Shown here piece by piece: positions 26,917 to 36,021 of a stretch of 64,000 nucleotides of DNA. The stretch lies in assembly GCA_016937345.1 (NCBI GenBank), contig JAFGWE010000024.1, positions 56,113-120,112 of the forward strand, given 5' to 3'. This DNA comes from Methanomicrobiaceae archaeon. GTDB lineage: Archaea; Halobacteriota; Methanomicrobia; Methanomicrobiales; Methanomicrobiaceae. A program made the position numbers and the translations under genes. Numbering within the stretch: the first letter of the stretch is position 1; every line of letters starts with the position of its first letter. Below the pieces are notes generated by a model. The model was given only the letters and a program-made list of their open reading frames with translations, was not told the origin of the DNA and did no database searches.

Positions 26917-27780
26917 CATAATTTCCCATGCAAGTGATTCAGCATTATGAACTGATTTGAGTCGGGTGTTCAGTCTGACTGTGCCTGGGATTTCTCTCTC
27001 CTCTTTTATATCCTGGATAATTATGTCAGAAATACTCTGATAAACATTGAGCATTTTATGAAATGATGGATATTTTTCTGGTGAGTAATCTGCCGGAAGG
27101 CAGGGGAGAACCGAAATTACAAAGCTGTTTTTTAATAAATTCCTAAAATTTCTGCAAGCAAAAACTGGGGATAATGTTGTATTTATTCTCCCCGGCCCGA
27201 TTATAACTGCATCACTTATTTCGATTATCTCCTTTACTTTAGCTGAAATTTCAGGTATTTTTTTTGAATCAATCCTGACTGAAGCCCTGAATTCTGCATC
27301 AGGATGATTCATGTAAATTTCTCTGAATTCCGGGATTGAATGAATCTCATTATCAATTTCAGCATATGCAGAGTATCTGTTATCTGTTGCAGGGACTATT
27401 CTTGCTGTTATCCCAAAATATTTGCAGAGATACTCTGTTGATTCAGTTAAATTGCCGCCCTCTCTAAAAATATTGCTCCTTGCAATACTTACGGCCCGCG
27501 TTTTTTCTCCTATTGGCAGGTTTTTAGATTCAGGTGATATTTTTTTAAGCATGTTAAATGTGGAATATGTATCACTTTTGATTCCTGTCCATTTTGATGT
27601 ATTCAGGTTCCCTGAGAAAAGATACATTATATCATCCAGATCCGGACAGAGTATATTTCCATCAGACCAGATACAGTCTGAGGTATTGGCTATTACTGCA
27701 ATTTCATCATCATATAAAAGATTTCTAAATGCCCTGATAAGTTTTAATGAATCAGGTCCTCCGGAGATGAAAGTAATCAT
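26896..27780 (-). CDS. CofD-family paralogue with altered active-site motifs
   Basis: This 294-residue protein aligns along its full length with CofD (see 28948-29856): ITFISGGPDSLKLIRAF against ITFLSGGTGTPKLIRGF, DLDDIMYLFSG against DIDTVMYLFSG, and GIKSDTYSTFN against GIRGDTTVTND. The glycine-rich loop GGTGT is GGPDS, the NTAEDMW motif is NTSDCIW, and the IGPSNPVTSISP loop is IGPGRINTTLSP. These changes touch nucleotide- and deazaflavin-binding positions, so it may use different substrates or be inactive. The likely role is in F420 metabolism or as a paralogue of unknown function. The start is ATG at 27780. Confidence 0.85.
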   Translation of the reverse strand: MITFISGGPDSLKLIRAFRNLLYDDEIAVIANTSDCIWSDGNILCPDLDDIMYLFSGNLNTSKWTGIKSDTYSTFNMLKKISPESKNLPIGEKTRAVSIARSNIFREGGNLTESTEYLCKYFGITARIVPATDNRYSAYAEIDNEIHSIPEFREIYMNHPDAEFRASVRIDSKKIPEISAKVKEIIEISDAVIIGPGRINTTLSPVFACRNFRNLLKNSFVISVLPCLPADYSPEKYPSFHKMLNVYQSISDIIIQDIKEEREIPGTVRLNTRLKSVHNAESLAWEIMSVIRSH

Positions 27781-27962
27781 TCGCAGGATTATTCTGCTTT
27801 TAAATAATAAAGTGATGCTGATTGTGATTAGGTCTTTTATTAGTTTATTAAAAAAATTTTGTTATTAAAAAATATTTTTTGAAATCTTATACAACTATCT
27901 GAATTTTCTTGTTCGTTTTGACTTTGAAATTTAAAATCCTTTTAAAAAATTTATGAATTTAT

Positions 27963-28907
27963 TTATTGAAGCATTATGTATTTTTCTTCCATATTTCCTA
28001 AAACATCAAGTGTATAGTGTTTAAGGAAAGTTATGAAGGGAACACTTATTATCAGTGCAATTGGAATAAGGCAGATTAAGTAGATAATAATCAGAATAAT
28101 AAGAGCCGTCCCGAAAACACCTTCTCCTAAAAGTCCCACTGCAATTAGTCCTGCTATAAAGAAAGGAATTGCCAGTATCAGTGCTGCAATCATAATTACA
28201 ATAAGCATAAGAATTGATGTTACAATTGCAAGTATTATTCTCATAATCAGATAGATTATTGTCTGCCACAAGTCTTTTTGCAGAACCTTCCAGCATTTTT
28301 TCCATCCTTCCAAAACCCCGCACTGTTCTTTAAGCATAATTGGAACGACAAAATCAATTGTAAAAAGTAAAATTATTCCAAATGGTATACAGAGCAAAAA
28401 TATTGCAAGAAACATTGAGATGATAAATCCAAAATTAGGTGCGGTAAAAGTATCAGTAATTCCTCCAAACATTAAGACTATTATAACTGCTAATATTGCT
28501 GAAAATAATAAACCAATTAATATTTCAAAACCAAATAATCTGGCTCCCCTTCCCATATTTTCGCGAAAATATTTACGAATGGCAAATTCCTTTTTAGAAA
28601 GGCAGTCAACAAACAGGAACTGGAATACATTTGAAATATAGGTAAATATGAGTGCTATTAATATGATGATTGCGACAATTATAAGAAAAAGAGGCAATTC
28701 ATTTAAAAATACCTCAGATCCAAAAGCTGAGAAGGGCATATCCTGAGGTCCTGTTTTAAACTGGAAAGGATTAAAGGATGAGAAACCACCCAGGAATAAT
28801 GAGATAAGGGCAATTCTCAACCATATACTTCGGTTAAAAGGCCACAATAAGAGTTTTGTTTTATCAATTGCAGTATCAATACTGCTGAATGCATAATAAT
28901 CGGTCAT
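27963..28907 (-). CDS. Multi-pass membrane protein of the DUF4013/DUF7544-like type
   Basis: This is a 314-residue protein with about six transmembrane helices. The soluble N-terminus (YYAFSSIDTAIDKTKLLLWPF) and the loop KEFAIRKYFRENMGRGARLFGFE are typical of archaeal DUF4013/DUF7544-like membrane proteins. The function is unknown. The start is ATG at 28907, with GGTGTAAT just upstream. It lies between cofD and the cofD paralogue on the same strand, with gaps of 40 bases to cofD and 182 bases to the paralogue, so linkage to F420 synthesis may be incidental. Confidence 0.72.
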   Translation of the reverse strand: MTDYYAFSSIDTAIDKTKLLLWPFNRSIWLRIALISLFLGGFSSFNPFQFKTGPQDMPFSAFGSEVFLNELPLFLIIVAIIILIALIFTYISNVFQFLFVDCLSKKEFAIRKYFRENMGRGARLFGFEILIGLLFSAILAVIIVLMFGGITDTFTAPNFGFIISMFLAIFLLCIPFGIILLFTIDFVVPIMLKEQCGVLEGWKKCWKVLQKDLWQTIIYLIMRIILAIVTSILMLIVIMIAALILAIPFFIAGLIAVGLLGEGVFGTALIILIIIYLICLIPIALIISVPFITFLKHYTLDVLGNMEEKYIMLQ

Positions 28908-28947
28908 ATTATTACACCTGCAGGCAGGTTTGATATAAATATATAGG

Positions 28948-29856
28948 TTAGATTAATTCCCTGACAGTACTGATTATTTCATCAGCAAGTGCTTCGCTTA
29001 CCTTTTCATTTATCATGAGAGTATCAAACCGGAATGCATCCTCAATTAGTATATTGTCCCGTATATCCTGAATGAAAACATTAGTAAAATCCCTGTAAAG
29101 AGAATAAGTTCCTTCTGATGTTGGTGGCATTCCCCATGCCTCCATGAGTTCTTTCGCAGGGCCGCTTATAGGATTATCACCAATAAACGGACTGACCGAG
29201 ACTACAATCTTCTCTTTTAAGGCCTCCTTAATACCTTCACACTCAAGAATGGGTGATATACTGGTTACAGGATTTGAAGGTCCTATTATAACAAGATCTG
29301 ATTTTTTTATCGCCTCTAATGCCTCTTCGGTTGCTTTCGGCTTTTCATTAAAGGATCTTATAACTTTTTTTATTCCGATATTTCCTCTATGCCTTACCCA
29401 GTATTCCTGAAAATGTATAAGACCCTTCTCTGTCAGGATTTGGGTTGTAACTTCAGAGTTGGTCATAGGAATTACATCTGCCCTGACACCAATCTTTTTG
29501 CATAATTCTTTTGTGGCCTGGGTAAGTGTAAGACCTTCTTTTAGCATCCTCCCTCTGGATATATTTACTGCCCGGTCCTTGTCTCCAAGTGTGAGGTAAA
29601 TATCCTCCCCCAGTTCTTTTAGGAAGTCGTTTGTTACTGTTGTATCGCCCCTGATCCCCCACCAGGTGTTGGTATTTAATAAACCCGAAAAAAGGTACAT
29701 AACAGTGTCGATATCAGGAGAGAGATGACTGCCATATATCCACATGTCCTCTGCAGTATTGACTATAACTGATATTTCCTCATCAGGTATTTTTTTTTGA
29801 AATCCCCTTATTAGTTTGGGAGTACCCGTCCCTCCAGAAAGGAAAGTAATTTTCAT
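28948..29856 (-). CDS. cofD: 2-phospho-L-lactate transferase CofD (coenzyme F420 biosynthesis)
   Basis: This 302-residue enzyme transfers the phospholactyl (or phosphoenolpyruvyl) moiety from the GDP/GTP-activated donor to 7,8-didemethyl-8-hydroxy-5-deazariboflavin (Fo), forming F420-0. Family motifs are intact: FLSGGTGTPKLIRGF at the N-terminus, VNTAEDMWIYGSHLSPDID, and VIIGPSNPVTSISPIL in the second half. F420 is the hydride carrier of methanogenesis. The start is ATG at 29856. A divergent paralogue is encoded downstream on the same strand. Confidence 0.94.
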   Translation of the reverse strand: MKITFLSGGTGTPKLIRGFQKKIPDEEISVIVNTAEDMWIYGSHLSPDIDTVMYLFSGLLNTNTWWGIRGDTTVTNDFLKELGEDIYLTLGDKDRAVNISRGRMLKEGLTLTQATKELCKKIGVRADVIPMTNSEVTTQILTEKGLIHFQEYWVRHRGNIGIKKVIRSFNEKPKATEEALEAIKKSDLVIIGPSNPVTSISPILECEGIKEALKEKIVVSVSPFIGDNPISGPAKELMEAWGMPPTSEGTYSLYRDFTNVFIQDIRDNILIEDAFRFDTLMINEKVSEALADEIISTVRELI

Positions 29857-30141
29857 TATATTTTTTTATGCAGCTTATTATAGATATATTCAGCAGAATA
29901 CAGAATTAATCTCTGTCCTGGTTTTGGATGAATGTACTTTATTAGATCTTGTGAACATGAGAATTAAACCGTTAACTCAGGAATTTTTCCGGGTATCAAA
30001 ATTTTTCAGAACTTATTTACTGCATTTTTCAGGGAAAAAGAATATTTTATTGGAAATAGATTTATTATCCTGCATATTTTATTGATAAATGATAACAATC
30101 CTGACAATAAGTATTGTCTGGAAAAGCAGGTAATTTTGCCA

Positions 30142-31347
30142 ATGAAGATTATTCAGGATCCTGTACATGGATATGTGGAGGTAGATGAGAAAATACTGCC
30201 TCTTTTAGACTCTAAGCCTGTTCAGAGATTAAGGTATATCAAGCAGCTGGGTTTTTCAAATCTTGTATATCCGGGGGCAAACCATACCCGCTTTGAACAT
30301 TCCCTGGGGACAATGCACCTTGCACGCCTTATGAGTCTCAGTCTGGGATTATCCGGTGATGAGGTAACTTTGGTCACAGTCTCAGGACTTTTGCATGATA
30401 TTGGTCACGGTCCATATTCTCATGCAACAGAATCATTGATGGAGAGATGCCTTGGGAAAAGTCATCAGGAAATTGATTATTTAATTCTTGAGGGATCAAT
30501 TGCTGATCAGTTATCAGATCTTAATCTGGATCCCCGGGAAGTCAGTGCAATGGTAGTTGGAGAACATCCACTTTCCGGAATAATTCATGGTGATCTGGAT
30601 GTAGACAGAATGGACTATCTCTTAAGGGATGCGCATTACACAGGGGTTCCTTATGGGACAGTTGATGCGCATAGACTTATAAGAAGCACGAATTTAACAG
30701 AAAAAGGGCTTGTTCTTAAGGAAAATGGTATTAATGCTGCCGAATCGCTTCTTATAGCCAGAACTCTGATGCGTCCTGCGGTATATTTTCACCATGTCAG
30801 TAGGATAGCTGAGGCTATGGTAAAATATGCTGCTCTTGAACATCTACAAGCAACAGAATTTGAGGATTTAAATGAGCTTTTATCTATGGATGATGGCATG
30901 TTCTACATGAGGATGTTAAGTTCACCCTCTGAAAATGCAAGGTTTTTGACAAAAAATCTTTATTCGAGAAATCTCTTTAAAAGGGCATTATACATCGGTA
31001 TGGACCAGGTAAAATTCCCCTCTCTTCAGAAACTGATTGAATTAAAGGATGAAAGAAGTATTGCTGTTTCAATTAGTGAAGCCTCAGGTATTAGTGAAGA
31101 GGAGATCCTTGTCGATATTCCACAGATCCCTTCATCAATGTCTATAGAGGTGCAGGTTCGAAATCATAATGATCTTGTTTTACTTGAAGATCTTTCTCCT
31201 CTTACAGGAACTTTAAATGAAACCCGGAGAAATCAGTGGAGATTGGGAATCTACACTACTTCAGAAAACAGAAAACGTGTTGAAGAGGCTGCTTATGAGA
31301 TACTTAATATTGAGAAACTGACTCGGCAGGATAAATTAATTATATAA
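30142..31347 (+). CDS. HD-domain phosphohydrolase (dNTPase/SAMHD1-like)
   Basis: The ATG at 30142 gives 401 residues and places the conserved KIIQDPVHGYVEVDE motif at the N-terminus; the frame also extends 20 codons upstream. Metal-binding HD residues are visible in HTRFEHSLG, LLHDIGHGPYSHATE and the later HGDLDVDRMDYLLRDA. This pattern identifies the archaeal/bacterial HD proteins related to dGTPase and SAMHD1, which hydrolyse nucleotides. The substrate is not known. It diverges from cofD across about 285 bases. I see no other gene in that gap. Confidence 0.9.
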   Translation: MKIIQDPVHGYVEVDEKILPLLDSKPVQRLRYIKQLGFSNLVYPGANHTRFEHSLGTMHLARLMSLSLGLSGDEVTLVTVSGLLHDIGHGPYSHATESLMERCLGKSHQEIDYLILEGSIADQLSDLNLDPREVSAMVVGEHPLSGIIHGDLDVDRMDYLLRDAHYTGVPYGTVDAHRLIRSTNLTEKGLVLKENGINAAESLLIARTLMRPAVYFHHVSRIAEAMVKYAALEHLQATEFEDLNELLSMDDGMFYMRMLSSPSENARFLTKNLYSRNLFKRALYIGMDQVKFPSLQKLIELKDERSIAVSISEASGISEEEILVDIPQIPSSMSIEVQVRNHNDLVLLEDLSPLTGTLNETRRNQWRLGIYTTSENRKRVEEAAYEILNIEKLTRQDKLII

Positions 31348-31494
31348 TGCTCAGTTTAATTTCACAGTAGCCTTAAAATAAATATGAAGAATTATCCGGT
31401 TAATGGCCTCCCTTAAATTTAAAGGGCTTTTGTCAGAATACCTGTCTCTTAAAAACTCTATATAGTTATGAATCTAAAAAAGGGGATAAATTTG

Positions 31495-32040
31495 ATGAAA
31501 AAATATGTTGTTGGTGTAACAGGTGCAAGTGGTATTATATACGCAAAAAGGCTTCTTGAGGTTTTAACAGGTTACGCTGAAGTCCATGTAATAATATCTG
31601 ATACTGCAAAGAAGATTGCAGAATATGAGCTGGTTGACCTTAGCGGTTTTAATGCCACATATCATGATGAAAATGACATGTTTGCAGGGATAGCAAGCGG
31701 TTCTTTCAGATATGATGGCATGATTATAATCCCTTGCAGCATGAAGACACTTGCTGCAATAAATGCAGGTTTTTCAAATAATCTTATAACAAGAGCGGCA
31801 GATGTCTGTTTGAAGGAAGGAAGAAGGTGTATACTTATGGCAAGAGAAATGCCTCTTTCAAATATCCATCTTAAAAACATGCTTTCCCTAAATGAAGCGG
31901 GTGCAACGGTAATGGTAATAAGTCCCGGGTTTTATCACCGGCCAAAAACAATAGATGATCTTGTGGATATGGTAGTTGCAAGAGCACTGGATCATCTTGG
32001 AGTTGAGCATGATATAGGAGAAAGGTGGAGTGGTTACTGA
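31495..32040 (+). CDS. ubiX: UbiX-type flavin prenyltransferase
   Basis: The ATG at 31495 is preceded by GGGGAT at a good distance and gives 181 residues; an in-frame ATG at 31468 lies before this SD. The N-terminus VVGVTGASGIIYAKRLLE, the central IIPCSMKTLAAINAG and the C-terminal PGFYHRPKTIDDLVDMVV are UbiX/Pad1 hallmarks. It makes prenylated FMN, the cofactor of UbiD decarboxylases. The ubiD-family gene follows with a one-base overlap (TGATG), so cofactor and apoenzyme are made together. Confidence 0.94.
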   Translation: MKKYVVGVTGASGIIYAKRLLEVLTGYAEVHVIISDTAKKIAEYELVDLSGFNATYHDENDMFAGIASGSFRYDGMIIIPCSMKTLAAINAGFSNNLITRAADVCLKEGRRCILMAREMPLSNIHLKNMLSLNEAGATVMVISPGFYHRPKTIDDLVDMVVARALDHLGVEHDIGERWSGY

Positions 32041-33284
32041 TGCGTGAATTCATACAAAAAATGAGAAATGCAGGACTTGTGCAGGATATTGAAGAAGAAA
32101 TATCATCTGTATTCGAGGCTCCAAAGCTTGCTTCAAAAACAGACAAACTTCTCTTTTTCCATAAACTTGACGGGCAGAGCAGAGCAGTTATGAATGTTAC
32201 GGCAAGTAGAAAAGCGCTTTCTGTTGCTTTGGGATATGATGAAAAGGAGATTGTAAAAAATCTTGCAGATTCTGAATACAATGGCATTGTCATAAAGGAG
32301 GGTGAGCTGAACATGCATCCCCCTGATCTGCTTTCCCTCCCGATAATGAAACATTTCCCTAAAGATGCCGGAAGATATCTTACATCTGCAATTGTTTTCT
32401 CAGAATATGGCGGAATCTCAAATGCATCAATACACAGGATGCTTGTTCTTGATAAGAATCACCTGGCAGCAAGACTGGTAGAAGGCCGTCACACCCATAA
32501 TCTTCTTAAGGCAGCTCTTTCAAATGGTGAAAAACTTCCGGTGGCAATAACAATAGGTACTCATCCGCTTGTCACATTTGCTTCATGTACCCGGGTACCG
32601 GAAGGAAAAGAGCTTGCATTTGCATCTGAACTTATGGGAGGAAAGCTCTCTGTATTTGAGTGTGCAAACGGAGTTAAAGTACCTGAAGCCGAGATTGTTC
32701 TTGAAGGGTTCATAACTGCAAATATGGCCGATGAGGCGCCCTTTGTAGATATTACGGGTACATATGATCCTGTAAGGCCGGCACCTGTTATTGAGATTAC
32801 CGGAATGCATGTGAAAAATGATCCAATATTCCATGGAATTCTTCCAGGAGGAAACGAGCATAAACTCCTTATGGGAATGCCATATGAACCAAAAATATAC
32901 CGTTATGTTGCAGGAGTAACAACAGTCAGGAACGTATCCTTAACAACAGGCGGATGCGGGTACCTTCATGGGATTGTTCAGATTAGGAAAAATACACAGG
33001 GAGATCCTAAAAATGCGATAATGGCCGCATTTGCGGCACACACCTCATTAAAACATGTGGTTATCGTTGATGAGGATATTGATATCTACAATATGGAGGA
33101 TGTTGAATATGCAATAGCAACCCGTGTTCGTGGGGATGAGGACATAATGGTAATAAAGGGCGTTAGAGGTTCATCACTTGATCCCTGCCGCATTGGTGAT
33201 GGTATGAATGTCAAGGTTGGCGTTGATGCGACAATGGTGATGGGGAAAGAAGACGAATTTATAAGAGCAAAATGGGATGAATAA
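32040..33284 (+). CDS. UbiD-family decarboxylase, probable anhydromevalonate phosphate decarboxylase
   Basis: The ATG at 32040 overlaps the ubiX stop and has an AGGTGGAG SD; it gives 414 residues. UbiD features are visible: YGGISNASIHRMLVLD, GTHPLVTFAS, a QIRKNTQGDPKNAIMAAF segment and the C-terminal KVGVDATM. Next to aconitase X this family member is best read as anhydromevalonate phosphate decarboxylase, which forms isopentenyl phosphate in the archaeal mevalonate pathway and uses prenylated FMN. The assignment rests on family and context and not on a substrate-specific residue. The acnX ATG follows three bases after the stop. Confidence 0.9.
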   Translation: MREFIQKMRNAGLVQDIEEEISSVFEAPKLASKTDKLLFFHKLDGQSRAVMNVTASRKALSVALGYDEKEIVKNLADSEYNGIVIKEGELNMHPPDLLSLPIMKHFPKDAGRYLTSAIVFSEYGGISNASIHRMLVLDKNHLAARLVEGRHTHNLLKAALSNGEKLPVAITIGTHPLVTFASCTRVPEGKELAFASELMGGKLSVFECANGVKVPEAEIVLEGFITANMADEAPFVDITGTYDPVRPAPVIEITGMHVKNDPIFHGILPGGNEHKLLMGMPYEPKIYRYVAGVTTVRNVSLTTGGCGYLHGIVQIRKNTQGDPKNAIMAAFAAHTSLKHVVIVDEDIDIYNMEDVEYAIATRVRGDEDIMVIKGVRGSSLDPCRIGDGMNVKVGVDATMVMGKEDEFIRAKWDE

Positions 33285-33286
33285 AA

Positions 33287-34447
33287 ATGTATCTTGACAA
33301 TGAAGATGAGATGATTCTTTCAGGAGAGTATGGCGAGACACGTCAGAAGATGATGGAGATACTTGTTGCTCTCGGCAAGGTTTTTGGTGCAGAGGATCTG
33401 GTTCCAATATCAAGCGCACAGATAAGCGGTGCTTCATATAAGACAATAGGAGAATGGGGACTTGAATGGTTAAACAATCTTGATGCACGCGTTGCTGTTC
33501 CATCTGTATTAAATCCTATTGGAATGCCACGTGATAACTGGAGAGAAATTGGTATCTCCAAAGAATTTGCAGAAAAGCAGAATGAGGTCATAAAGGCCTA
33601 CAAAAAACTTGGCATTAAATTAGAGTGCACGTGTACACCGTATTATCTCAGTAATACTAACTATGGTGATCACCTGGCATGGTCTGAATCATCTGCTGTT
33701 TCATATGCAAATTCGGTTTTGGGTGCAAGGACAAACCGGGAAGGGGGACCTTCAGCGCTGGCTGCTGCAATGATTGGAAAAACGCCAAATTATGGGTTGC
33801 ATCTTTTCAAAAACAGGATGCCTGAGATTACTATCGAAATTGAAAAGGGTGAAGGTAAACACTCCTCTCATTTTGGTGCAATAGGTTATCTTGCAGGAAA
33901 GGCGGCAGGTAACAAAATACCTTTTTTAACTAATATAAGGCCATCCAGAGATCAGTTGAAAGCCCTGGGGGCTGCAATGGCAGCATCAGGTGCTGTTGCT
34001 CTTTATCATGTAAAAGGGATAACTCCTGAGACAAAACTCCCTACATTTGCAGAAGAACCATCTGAAAAGATCATTATTGAACAGTCTGAGATTGAGAGTA
34101 TCTTTAGTGATATTACTGTTGATGCAGTAGCTGTAGGATGCCCGCATTGTTCTCCTGATGAACTTGCACGTCTGTCTTCCCTTTTGGAAGGCAAAAAAGT
34201 AAATAAGACTTTTTTTGTCTTTGTTGCAAAGGGAGTTAAAAACTCTAATCTGGAATATGTGATGAAAATAGAGAAAAGCGGAGCAAAGGTTGTTGAAGAC
34301 ACCTGTATTGTGGTGTCGCCGGCAATGGATAAGTTTGATACTGTTATGGTCGATTCCGGCAAGGCATTTTCATATGTTCCGAATATGTGCGGGTGTAATG
34401 TTCGCATTGGAACTCTTGAAGAGTGCGTGGATGAGGCTACATCCTGA
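33287..34447 (+). CDS. Aconitase X, probable phosphomevalonate dehydratase large subunit
   Basis: This 386-residue protein is an aconitase X large (catalytic) subunit: PISSAQISGASYKTIGE, CTCTPYYLSN, AWSESSAVSYANSVLGARTNREGG and C-terminal PNMCGCNVRIGTLEE are diagnostic. Cysteines in GCPHCSPDE and MCGCN fit [4Fe-4S] ligation. In the archaeal mevalonate pathway it dehydrates 5-phosphomevalonate to trans-anhydromevalonate 5-phosphate, together with a small DUF126 subunit. No such small subunit is in the window, so it must be encoded elsewhere. It follows ubiD at three bases, completing a ubiX-ubiD-acnX operon. Confidence 0.92.
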   Translation: MYLDNEDEMILSGEYGETRQKMMEILVALGKVFGAEDLVPISSAQISGASYKTIGEWGLEWLNNLDARVAVPSVLNPIGMPRDNWREIGISKEFAEKQNEVIKAYKKLGIKLECTCTPYYLSNTNYGDHLAWSESSAVSYANSVLGARTNREGGPSALAAAMIGKTPNYGLHLFKNRMPEITIEIEKGEGKHSSHFGAIGYLAGKAAGNKIPFLTNIRPSRDQLKALGAAMAASGAVALYHVKGITPETKLPTFAEEPSEKIIIEQSEIESIFSDITVDAVAVGCPHCSPDELARLSSLLEGKKVNKTFFVFVAKGVKNSNLEYVMKIEKSGAKVVEDTCIVVSPAMDKFDTVMVDSGKAFSYVPNMCGCNVRIGTLEECVDEATS

Positions 34448-34463
34448 ATTAATAATAAAATAA

Positions 34464-34471
34464 TTTTTTTT
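34464..34471 (+). terminator. T8 terminator after acnX
   Basis: Eight T residues lie 17 bases after the acnX stop, within the 32-base gap to the convergent DUF2156 gene. Confidence 0.5.
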
Positions 34472-34479
34472 AAGGCTTT

Positions 34480-35385
34480 TTAGATATCCGGAATATCTTC
34501 TGATTTTATGTTGTAAACCTTTGCAAAGTGATCCGGATAATAACGCATCTTTGCAATTCTTAATCCGTCTAATCCAAGGTCTGATTCACGATTTATGTAT
34601 TCATATTTTTCTGATAAAAGCTCTGCTACTTCTTTGTTTATTGCTTTGTAGTTGCCTTCGCAGTCAGGCAGGCCTTTTTCATAATGGATTACAATTGTAT
34701 CTGTGTTTAATTCTTCATATATGGAAATTGCACTGATATTTCCGTTCACTCTCAAAAGAATTCCGGATAATTCCAGCTCAGTGAAATGATTGACCGAATA
34801 AACTGTAGCATTTTTTTCATAGTTTAGAATAGGATTTTTTTTGCATTGTTTCCATTCACACCACTTAATCAGAAATTCCTTGACTTCCTCAATTGTTTCA
34901 GAGGTAATTGTTTCAACACTGAAATCACATTTGTTTTTGAAACTGTTGAGATGTTTTCTTATATTGAGAAATTTTTTCCCGGGAAGATCACGAAGGATCC
35001 TGGATTTATAGACATAATCGTAGTAATCTCTGTCAGGTGTAATTTTTATTCCGGGAAAGAGTCTTTCAATTTTTGTTTTTGTTTCCTCGTCAAATATCTG
35101 GTAGGCAAGATCTTTTCCATACTTTTTGGCAAGACGCAGGACATCTCTTAAAAGTTCATTATCATAATTCCCAAAAGGACCTCTAAATGAGATATCCCCC
35201 TCTATTGTGCTTGAAATTACAACCGCATCATTTGTATTGTAATATTCATATTCTGCATAATCATTCCAGCAGACCATATTTGTGAATGTATTATCACTGT
35301 GGTATGTCGGATATCTGGAATAAAAAGACTTAAAAAATTTAATATCGCCAAGTGTGACAGGCCTAAAATTTTTTATGTCAAGCAT
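34480..35385 (-). CDS. DUF2156 (LPG-synthetase C-terminal/GNAT-fold) protein
   Basis: This 301-residue protein fits DUF2156, a double-GNAT domain related to the C-terminal part of phosphatidylglycerol lysyltransferases (MprF) but without the membrane part. Typical sequences include NFRPVTLGDIKFFKSF at the start, HSDNTFTNMVCWNDY and GLDGLRIAKMRYYP near the end. Members probably transfer acyl or aminoacyl groups; the substrate is unknown. The start is ATG at 35385. The preceding GNAT gene stops 3 bases earlier, so the two form an operon. Confidence 0.85.
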   Translation of the reverse strand: MLDIKNFRPVTLGDIKFFKSFYSRYPTYHSDNTFTNMVCWNDYAEYEYYNTNDAVVISSTIEGDISFRGPFGNYDNELLRDVLRLAKKYGKDLAYQIFDEETKTKIERLFPGIKITPDRDYYDYVYKSRILRDLPGKKFLNIRKHLNSFKNKCDFSVETITSETIEEVKEFLIKWCEWKQCKKNPILNYEKNATVYSVNHFTELELSGILLRVNGNISAISIYEELNTDTIVIHYEKGLPDCEGNYKAINKEVAELLSEKYEYINRESDLGLDGLRIAKMRYYPDHFAKVYNIKSEDIPDI

Positions 35386-35388
35386 AAT

Positions 35389-35814
35389 TTACCAATTCCT
35401 AAAAAGCATTGGAATATGATCTTTCATTACAGAAAAACCTTCAGTCTCATAGAATTCTGATGTATTTGGTTCAGCTATAAGACCAATCCAGTTAAGGCCG
35501 CGTTTTTGTGATTCTGACACCAGTGCCTTTAGAATTTTTTTACCAATCCCCTTTTTACGATATTCTTTCCGGACAACAAGATCCTGGATATAACCATCCG
35601 AAGCTCCATCAGATATTACCCTTCCCATTCCTGCAGCCTTTTTAACTTTTTTGTCAAGTGCAATTGCAAATATGAAACTACCGGATATGAGTGATTTTAT
35701 GCCTTTTTGGTCCCAGGATTCGTCCCACCAGTTTCCCTGCCGATAAAGATCTGCAATTTCTTCTTCAGACCATCTGTCTACAAATAAAATCTCAATATCA
35801 TCATCTTCAGTCAC
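35389..35814 (-). CDS. GNAT-family N-acetyltransferase
   Basis: This 141-residue protein has GNAT motif A as QDLVVRKEYRKKGIGKKIL, the acetyl-CoA pyrophosphate-binding loop, followed by motif B with EFYETEGF. It probably acetylates an amine; the substrate is unknown. The start is GTG at 35814, because no upstream ATG exists and an AGGTGAT SD lies about 5 bases before it. The ATG of the DUF2156 gene comes three bases after this gene, so the pair is co-transcribed. Confidence 0.86.
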   Translation of the reverse strand: MTEDDDIEILFVDRWSEEEIADLYRQGNWWDESWDQKGIKSLISGSFIFAIALDKKVKKAAGMGRVISDGASDGYIQDLVVRKEYRKKGIGKKILKALVSESQKRGLNWIGLIAEPNTSEFYETEGFSVMKDHIPMLFRNW

Positions 35815-36021
35815 TGATTATCACCTTTTCATTATTTATTTACTATAATGGTTTTAAAAACAGAGAATTGAGAATGATCTTTTTTTCTTTTTACAATTCA
35901 TTTCTCTATTTTATGAAATATACATTTTTAGAAAATTTATGCAGATTGATTTATGATAACCATCAATAATTACTATGGAGGATAAGATCTTCTATATATC
36001 TTCTTAATAGACTGTGATAAT

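Noticed and set aside
29816..30085. 89-codon plus-strand frame before the HD gene
   Set aside because: It starts inside the antisense of cofD, has no SD and a biased, low-complexity translation.
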